In this document: positions 56,797 to 64,000 of the stretch, one piece after another | Layout of the letters: the number at the start of each line of letters is the position of its first letter | Position numbering within the stretch: the stretch's first letter is position 1 | NCBI GenBank assembly: GCA_940671915.1 | Contig: CALNVZ010003429.1 | Span: 21,731,408-21,795,407, forward strand | Length of the DNA: 64,000 nucleotides | Source of the DNA: Paracentrotus lividus | Lineage: Eukaryota; Echinodermata; Echinoidea; Camarodonta; Echinidae | Direction: 5' to 3' | The notes under the pieces: generated by a model | Databases searched by the model: none | Seen by the model: the letters and a program-made list of their open reading frames with translations, nothing else | Told to the model about the DNA's origin: nothing | Program-made: the position numbers and the translations under genes

Positions 56797-59700
56797 CTGT
56801 TGGATGATAAAAAAAGAACAATTTTTAACGGCTTTGTCACACCAGGGTAGTTGTAAAAATATCCTTACCTGTTCTCAAAACATCATAAACAGGCTGTGGA
56901 TGGCAAAAAAATTTCTTATTTTGTGGAACACTTTTACGCTGAACTCATCCTCCATGAAGTTCATTAACACATCATTACTTTGTCCATTCATACAGTTTGA
57001 GCATCTCCGCAATAAATTCAAGAACGGAGTAAGAACAAACTTTGGGTACTTTTGCTGAGGCAAAACGAAGAAAATTGTGAAAATGGTGGGTCGCCTTTCT
57101 ACTTCATTTTTTTCTCTTTTTTTTTCACAAAATATTTTTTCATTTTCAATAAATTTTTCCTTCTACAACATTTTCAATATTTTATCCTGAAGTGTACTCT
57201 TAGCTGGAGAAAAGTCTTGGAAATTCAATAAAAATGTTTTCTATTTCATCATTTTCTACTTATATTCTAAATTATGTAATAGGTTTATAGCCATTACGTC
57301 CAATAGCCATGTCGTCTAATGCCAATCGGTCCAATGCCATTGGTCCAAAAGCCACTTGGTCCAATTGCCAGTTGGTCCAATTGCAAGTTGGTCCAATAGC
57401 CACTTGGTCCAATAGCCACTTGGTCCAATAGCCACTTGGGCCAATTGCCACTTTGTCCAAAAGCCATTTGGTCCAATTCCACTTGGTCCAATGCCCATTT
57501 AGTCTAATGTGTATGATCTATGCAGGTGCGCATGCCCTACCCTCGGCTCTTGCCTCTCATACACCCCCCCCCCCCCACATCATTCACCCCTTTTGTGAAC
57601 ACTATTCACTTTCTTTAGATCAGATATACAATGTATAATAATTGTCTCCTCAGATGTCAAAATTTAAAATTTAATTCCATTTGTTTTTATAAAATCATTT
57701 CTCGCTTACCACTTATGCCTTGTGCAAGAGAGAGAGGGGTGGGGGTGTAGGCTTAAATTTGTATCGGCCTTAGGGATAAGGTTCATATTTATCAGATCGG
57801 TCCTTCGTTTATCCATGTTTCCCCTTTTGTATTTATTTTTTTTTTCAATTATTATTTCCAGGGGGCTATTGGACCAAATGGCTATTGGACCAAATGGTCA
57901 TTGGACCAAATGGCTATTTGACCAAGTGGCAATTGGACCAAGTGGCTATTGGACCAAATGACAATTAGACCAACTGGCAATTGGACCAAGTGGCTCCTGG
58001 ACCAAATGGCTATTGGACCAAATGGCTCTTGGACCAAATGGCTATTGGACCAAATGGCTATTGGACCAAATGGCTTTTGGACCAAATGGCAAGGTACCGT
58101 AAAATACATGCTTTTAAACAAAACAAAAAAAATCCTAACCTACGACAACATTTTTTTTTTTTTCAAAGAAAGGAAACAAAAACTTGGGGGCTAACAATGC
58201 ATGCTAAGAAGATCTTACTCTATGTATGCAGTAATCTCATCGAGGCTCCATTTCTCCTTAGTTTTAAACAAGACATCAAACCTGGAAGGAATACAAAAGG
58301 AAACGACATAAATATCAATTTGTACTTACAACAACAAATACATACATGTACTTATCAAAGAATTTTTTTACAGTGTTTTATCGGCTACTCATTCTGCATA
58401 TGAATGAAATTAAAGTTAGTAAAATTCTTGGAACCAGCAAGGATTCAAATCGGCAATATCCACATTTTGCAGGGAACTGATTACACCACGAGGGCCTCCC
58501 AGGTCCATGGAATAGACATGTTGAATTAGGAACAAGAATTTTGCCCCAAATCGAGGGTGATTAAATGTATAATGACCCCTGACCCCTACCTACCTTTCTC
58601 TTTCGTTCTCTGGTAAATCCGAGAGAGGGAAATGCCAGGTGACAGGTGGAGAACAAGACCGATCAATAAGAGCCAAACCCTGCCATAAACAACAAAAACA
58701 GTAATAATGCAAACAAAAAAAGTACCAAATTCCATGCCACTAACAATGTGGAAAATTGTCATAAATAAAACTGAAGGTAAAATATTCTATGTCCACATCA
58801 TGCATAAAACAGATTAATGCATTTATACATAACAGTGAAGTTTTCAATTTCTGTTTTAGGATAATGGGTGTTATGCATAAAACAAATGATAAATGCTTTT
58901 ACCTTGTATATTTACTTATGAATTCAATTCAATTCAATACTTATATATTCTGTTTCCAAATAATAAAATAAACAATAACAATCAGATAACAATAGCTCAA
59001 ATTATCACAATACCACAATGTATAAGAAAATGCAAAATTCTAGTAAAAAGCAGTGACTTGCTTTTATTTATGCATACAGCCTGACTAGTCAGGACTCAAT
59101 GTTCAACTCTTAAATTTCAGTGCATGACTACACTTCATTCATTAGGTAGCAGTAGCAGATTGAGGAAATGCTAACAAAATGATGTGAGAATATTAATAAA
59201 ACACTTGATCATTTGAAAATAGTCTTCACATTCATATCCCAAGAGTTTATTTATAAATTGTAGAAATTATATAGCATTAATTATAACTTTCAAAACATGA
59301 TCAAAAATTTTTGCCTTCACAATAAACATGAACAAAACTGATTCAAAAGGTGTGAGACAGAGGATAAAAATAGCAACTGAAGTAAAGGAAAAAGAAGGGG
59401 AGATAAGAAAGACAGCGAGAGAATAAAGTAGAATAAGAACAGCAGAACTAAAAATGGGGAAGGCAAATAATAAATAAGAAGAAATTATTGAAAAAGATAG
59501 GACAAATAGGTGGAGGAATGAAGAGAGAAGAAAAGCTTATATAAGAGCAAAATAATATTCAAATAAGGGGTAAAAGGAAGAGAAAAGAAAGAAAAATGAG
59601 AAAACAGAAACAGAAAAAGGGAGACAAAAATGGAAAGGCAAACAGAGAAGAGAGAAATGGAAAAATACATAACAAAATATATAAACAGGAAAAGAGAGTG

Positions 59701-61592
59701 CAGCAAGACAAAAAAAATAGGGAGCTGAAAGAAGCAGAATTTGACATTAGTATCGACCAGGAAGATGATTTTTGTTTTCTCTCTCAAACTTGTCTGAGTC
59801 TCTTCTTTCAGCAAACTTTTCCCCTCCTCTTCCAAATTTAGATTATTCCTGGAATATGATCCTACCTTGAGTTGTTGTTCTGTAGTGATCATGCCTTCAG
59901 GTACGCTCTGCTGCCAGACTTCTAGAAACTCAGTCAAATTGAACTGGAAGAAAAATAAGGGAAGGGAAGAAAACACAGGAGAATGATAATTCACCAGGCA
60001 TTCAATTCATTGGATTACTACTGTTTCAGCAAGTATTATTTAATTGCCCATGTGCACATGTTTGTTAATGAGACCTAGAAAATTGCCTCATTATAACAAA
60101 ATCTTGTTGCACATGTGCTCATTTTAACATGAGTAGACTGCACTGGAATTTGAAAATTCCGCTGAGTTTCTGGTATTGGTCTCAATTATTCATTTTATGA
60201 GTTATGGATACCTTTGACAACATTTAACTACCTGAAATAATCTAATAACCAGTATTACAGTAACAATGGAGTTTGAGATAAGTACCTTGTCAGCAGGTCT
60301 TAGCAGCATTTCAGCAAACAGTCGGCAGATCTTGTCAGGGTCTAAGCTGCAGATGACTTCTTCAGAACCTGGAAAAGGTTAATTAAACCAATTCATTCGT
60401 AATGATCATTATGAGCTTTTCTATGTAATTTGCAAATGTGTAGACCACTCATAATACCTTATTTGAAACTTGGTCTGTTTTATTTGATTTTAGAATGTCT
60501 TTTAAAATGTCCAACAACAGGAAACTATCGCTTGGTATTTAACAATAATTTCATGCTTAATGATTTATAATCATTTGCTCAGCCGCTTCGTTTAGATGTA
60601 CATGTACATGTAAGTAGACAAAATTTTGTGAATTCGCTCTTGGATGATTCAATAAAGGCAAAGTAAGACAATTTTTAAACAGTAACAGTCGCTTCAGAGG
60701 GCTGTTAGTGTTATAGATTTGTTTATGTGGATCATTGGGACTACATTTTTACTCAGTTATGAGACTTTGCTGGATCATAATTTGCCTGTATTTAAAAATA
60801 TTTAATTAACTTGTCTCATTTTTTCTCTTGATAATTTAATGTTTATTGAATAAAATGTCTGTTATTGAGTAATTATTTAAACCTACCATCGTCAGTTGTC
60901 CTTTTAGTTTGGTCTCCGTAACATTTCAAACAATGTTCTAGTATTTGCCTGAAAATGAAAAACAAAGGAAAAGATTGGCTTTCCTCAAAATTTACTGTCA
61001 GTAGTACAGATGTGTAGATACACATATTCTTAATGATACATATATATCTATATACATGTATTATCAAAATTATGTGTTTCTACACATTTGGACTACTGAC
61101 TTCAATTTCAGTTGTAATACAAAGTGTAGACACTAAAAGAAAACTGCTGAAACTGCTTATCCAAGCTAGTGGAATAACATAGAGTCAAAAAGAACCTGAG
61201 CTTTTAATCTTAGCAGAATCTTCTTTAGAGACAAAATGTTGATCTTAGCAGAATCTTCATCAGAGACAAACAAAAAATTATCTTGGACGAAGATTCTGCT
61301 AGGATAGAAAGCTCAGTCTCTTTCTGACTCAATTTCTTTACTCAATTTTTGTATGGGAGTCAATACTGGAAATCACTGTACAAAGTCTGTGACAATATGG
61401 CAATAATGGGGAAATTCTATAGATAACATAGGGAAGGAAAAAGATTTTATTACCTTGGTTCTAGATTTTCTAAGGTTGAGAGGGTTTCTTCCAGCGGGAC
61501 TTCATCATAGGACCAGGAATTCTCTTGGACTAGGGATAGGATGTGGGTCAAGACCTGGGACTCATAGTCAAAGTCCAGGATCCGCCAACAAC
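56685..61592 (-). CDS. DSCC1: DSCC1 (sister chromatid cohesion protein DCC1), seven 3' exons
   Basis: The C-terminal half (about 205 aa) of DCC1, the subunit that with CTF8 joins CTF18-RFC, the alternative clamp loader that loads PCNA and supports replication-coupled cohesion in the nucleus. Signature stretches in order: CWRILDFDYESQVLTHILSL, ILEHCLKCYGDQT, LDPDKICRLFAEMLL, FNLTEFLEVWQQSVPEGMIT, GLALIDRSCSPP, REKW-like EKWSLDEITAYIEDL and the end AAGVRVYNSKRP, all of which match vertebrate DCC1 as I know it. Every junction is GT-AG and all exon phases agree, giving an intact frame to TGA at 56,685. The N-terminal half was not found in 61,593-64,000 and probably lies beyond the window or in unrecognised exons. 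Introns hold a foldback minisatellite element and a MITE. Confidence 0.95.
57288..58090. mobile_element. Foldback element with 16-bp tandem-repeat arms
   Basis: The right arm (about 57,866-58,090) is 14 tandem units of CTATTGGACCAAATGG with small variations. The left arm (about 57,288-57,509) is about 13 units of the inverse (AAGTGG/CCACTT-type, GGTCCAAT). A non-coding core of about 355 bases with a C homopolymer lies between. The arrangement recalls sea urchin TU foldback elements, whose inverted ends contain short tandem repeats. It sits in the last DSCC1 intron. Confidence 0.85.
58219..58281 (-). CDS. DSCC1: DSCC1 exon
   Basis: 63 bases, phase 2 to 2; acceptor CCTTCCAG, donor ATAGA|GTAAGA. 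It encodes FDVLFKTKEKWSLDEITAYI. Confidence 0.95.
58594..58679 (-). CDS. DSCC1: DSCC1 exon
   Basis: 86 bases, phase 0 to 2; acceptor ATGGCAG, donor GAAAG|GTAGGT. It encodes GLALIDRSCSPPVTWHFPLS and DLPENERE. Confidence 0.95.
59340..59760. repeat. Purine-rich (GA/AAG) intronic tract
   Basis: Strongly purine-rich plus strand (pyrimidine-rich in the sense direction of DSCC1), leading up to exon sequence at 59,866-59,943 on its downstream side. The long frames here are low complexity. Confidence 0.6.
59866..59943 (-). CDS. DSCC1: DSCC1 exon
   Basis: 78 bases, phase 0 to 0; acceptor TTCTTCCAG, donor TCAAG|GTAGG. It encodes FNLTEFLEVWQQSVPEGMIT and TEQQLK, the most conserved DCC1 block. Confidence 0.97.
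60286..60368 (-). CDS. DSCC1: DSCC1 exon
   Basis: 83 bases, phase 1 to 0; acceptor TTTCCAG, donor ACAAG|GTACTT. It encodes SEEVICSLDPDKICRLFAEM and LLRPADK. Confidence 0.95.
60887..60948 (-). CDS. DSCC1: DSCC1 exon
   Basis: 62 bases, phase 2 to 1; acceptor TTTTCAG, donor GATG|GTAGGT. It encodes QILEHCLKCYGDQTKRTTDD. Confidence 0.95.
61182..61330. mobile_element. MITE, 149 bp, in a DSCC1 intron
   Basis: The left arm GAGTCAAAAAGAACCTGAGC and CTTAGCAGAATCTTC is mirrored by GAAGATTCTGCTAGGATAG and CTGACTC at the right. The left arm contains a direct duplication of CTTAGCAGAATCTTC. Confidence 0.7.
61454..61592 (-). CDS. DSCC1: DSCC1 exon (first in window)
   Basis: 139 bases, phase 1 in and 2 out; acceptor TGGTCTAG, donor CCAAG|GTAATA. 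It encodes CWRILDFDYESQVLTHILSL and LVQENSWSYDEVPLEETLST. Confidence 0.95.
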
Positions 61593-64000
61593 CTAGACCA
61601 GAGAAATAGTTACAATGAAACGACATATTAGAAGATACAGGTTTTTACACAGACCCGTAGGTATACGGAATAAATCTGATTCATTCTTCATGGACAATGA
61701 AAAAAAAGAGCGATTTGTAGAATTTTTAATACATGTACATCTCCTAACTTAAAAATTAAATAATTGTATTAAAGGCTAATATCCAGGGTTCCCACAGAAA
61801 TTTGAAAACAGAATTCCATGACTTTTCCATGACTTTTCCATGACTAAATTGCTGCTTTCCATGACTTCCTTTCTGGCAAGGTTTCCAAAATCAGACACGT
61901 TATGATGGCCTCCACCTCCCCTCACAGCCATCCGTTCCACCCACTATCCTACTGATGACATGTACATCTATTATCATTAGTATATGGGCTGTTTCTGCCC
62001 AGGGCACCATTTTCGTTCCACCAACACCCAAAATTAAAAATTATCTTGAACACAAACTCATGTGATTTTCTTGAACTGACAGATTTCCTTGAACTAAACA
62101 CAACACTTGAGTTCCCCCTATTTCAAATATCAATAATTTTCAAAATAGGAGGAGTTAAAAAATCTTAATTATATGTCCATGTAGGGAATCTAATTAGCTA
62201 CCATGGGAGCGAATTTTAGGAAAAATCATGGAGTCATGCTTCAGTGAGCAATGGTTAAATGCAAAAAATGACATTTTTTGAAGTTCACAAGCCTAAAATC
62301 ACAACTTTGATTCAATGATATCGGACCAATTTTTAGATTCTAAACATTTCACAAATCAGAATGTACGCAAAACGTGCTTCCAAACATACGGAAAGGTTAT
62401 TTGCGCAAAATTTTACGGTTGAGTGAGCATGCAACAAAAAATGCCTAAACTGTGATTTTTACTTCTTTTCCATTGTAAAATTGTTCAAATATGATGGGAT
62501 TCATTTCTAGGAAGAGTGTTTTTAACTTTTGCAAACAATTTAAATCAATTCACAGTTGAATGAACACCATAAAATACCATGTGAAAAACACTAGGTAAGG
62601 ATTCTTTTTATTTTGTACACTAAAAAGCATGTGAAAATCTGTTTTTGTATTACTTTTATGACAGGTGCACGTGTTTACATGATCATATTGCATTTATTTC
62701 AAAATTCATGCTTCAGTGAGCATGTGGCTCTAGAAAAGCTAATTCTTTTTATTAGAGACCAAATTAAATTGCTTACTTTGCTAAGGCAAAAGATAAGCTC
62801 ATTCCCTGTTTAAAAATAATCCATTTTGATACCTGAAAATAGTATGGATATAACAGTTATAATATTAAAATACCATCATGAAAAATCTCATCATCGTAAA
62901 TTTTCATTTGGATATATTATAATAAATAAATGATATAGTAGAAACCTTTTCGGTTTACAAGCAGTCCTTTGTGACAAAGATTTTCGCTTGTATCTTCTCA
63001 AAATCTGTGCCATGTATTTTTAGTAGCGCCCCCCACCGCGATGAAGAGCGCAAATGCTCATCAGTATGATCGCTGATTGTGCAGATTAAATATGTGAAGG
63101 CGGGGCAAACGAGCGATACGATCCGAGTATTTGAGTTTTTTTCTCACGTATGAAGTACGTTCCCATACAAAGAAACACAAAGCATATATTGCGTAGTGCA
63201 GATAACAAGCCGCCGTAGGCGAATCAGCGTGTCCTCGTAACTGTTTAACTAAAAGAATCCACAACGTTTTCCACTGCCAGCTCCGCACGCCTGAGTGTAC
63301 AAAGCTATTTTTCGGTGTGTATCGTATATGCATAGTCAGTCGGCCGATACGGATATCCCATCGCATGTTGGACGTTAGAGGTCAAAAAGGCAGTTTGTGT
63401 CGCTGGCATAAATAAGCACCGTATAGAAATCCGCAACGACGTGTAATTTCTATGGCGTAGCCATGTCATCATGTACTGTATACTAGTATCTCCTCGTCTT
63501 CGAACATTTGAAACTGGTTTTGGGCTTTGTACGCTTTCTTCCTCTTTTATGTGTATGGAAATATTCAAAGGGGGGGGGGGGGGGGGGGGGAAGATGGTGG
63601 CGGTGTGTTAGTTTGAATTCCTATGGTAGACCGTGGACCTATATAACTTTGTTTCTGATTCTGAAACATGGTAAGTATACTCTTTTACTCCATGATGAAA
63701 AATTTATAGGTCGATTTTGTAATCTTCCACAAATTACGTTTACCCAAAGTAATTACGCTCATTGATACTTGTTTAATTACTCCGCTGATATAGGGCAAGA
63801 CGATTTTTTTCATAGATCCCCCAGCAAGAAAAAAATAGATATTATAAAATAAATAATTAAATAAATAAATTCTCGTCCATCGGTCTTTTTTGTTTGTTTG
63901 TTTAATTTTTCATCAAAGATTGTTCAACAATAACGCTAGATCGTTATCCATTGAAAATTGATTTTTCCCTCCCTTGAGATTGATTTTGTTTCAACAACAT
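61593..64000. other. Upstream side of DSCC1: repeats, no exon recognised
   Basis: At about 61,790-61,870 TTCCATGACTTTTCCATGAC repeats mark an interspersed repeat. TTCAGTGAGCATG-like words recur near 62,240, 62,416 and 62,709. A GC-richer block (about 63,010-63,480) and a G homopolymer (about 63,571-63,592) follow. No further DSCC1 exon was identified. Confidence 0.4.

Noticed and set aside
56561-56821. 86-aa minus-strand frame considered as the last DSCC1 exon product
   Set aside because: The phase set by the upstream exon and the GVRVYNSKRP ending choose a different frame that stops at 56,685.
57288-58090. Regular short repeats resembling a CRISPR array
   Set aside because: Units are contiguous 16-bp tandem repeats without unique spacers, in an animal intron, and arranged as inverted arms. 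This is a minisatellite/foldback structure.
57272-58403. Open frames with repeated GPSGYWTKWLLDQ-like peptide
   Set aside because: They are translations of the 16-bp tandem repeat in several frames and both strands; no gene signals and DSCC1 is spliced across them.

Overview
This is a eukaryotic, animal window, and most likely an echinoderm, probably a sea urchin. It carries spliced genes with GT-AG introns, three single-exon rhodopsin-class receptors of the lineage-expanded sort described in sea urchins, a multi-somatomedin-B secreted EndoU-type ribonuclease, a DSCC1 gene, CR1/L2-like LINE pieces and a very dense population of small inverted-repeat DNA elements. The species assignment is inference.

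Layout. At 0.4-5.1 kb two tandem, minus-strand, intronless GPCR genes form a recent duplicate pair with a LINE relic between them. At 5.8-7.9 kb there is a MITE, an RT relic and CA/GT microsatellites. From about 7.96 to 23.4 kb the sequence is a giant inverted repeat: the left arm (to about 14.88 kb) is mirrored by a noisy right arm (about 16.15-23.40 kb) around a 1.3 kb unpaired loop. The right arm ends at a 25-N gap and decays towards it, so an assembly artefact is at least as likely as a real palindrome. No gene was recognised there; it holds foldback elements. At 25.2-26.2 kb lies a third, plus-strand GPCR gene. From 26 to 37 kb there is no recognisable protein gene, but a series of MITEs and a possible TATA promoter with a 5' exon near 31.55-31.68 kb. 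At 37.5-39.7 kb a 5'-truncated CR1/L2-like LINE sits inside a hAT-like terminal-inverted-repeat element.

The main gene is a 12-exon plus-strand gene (40,127-53,285). It encodes a signal peptide, seven somatomedin B domains (one per exon, all in phase-1 exons) and a XendoU-type catalytic domain. Two SMB exons are out of frame as assembled, and a dead duplicate of one catalytic exon lies in an intron. Its introns hold three copies of one palindromic MITE, a 730-bp tandem repeat and a tRNA-like sequence. At 54.3-56.3 kb is an apparently undescribed 2 kb DNA transposon. From 56.7 to 61.6 kb the minus strand holds the seven 3'-terminal exons of DSCC1 (the PCNA-loading CTF18-RFC subunit); one intron carries a foldback element whose arms are 16-bp tandem repeats. 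The 5' part of DSCC1 was not found and probably lies beyond the window.

The genes do not form an operon or pathway: a receptor cluster, a secreted RNase and a replication/cohesion factor are simply neighbours. Coding calls rest on motif reading and exon-phase arithmetic, not on database searches.
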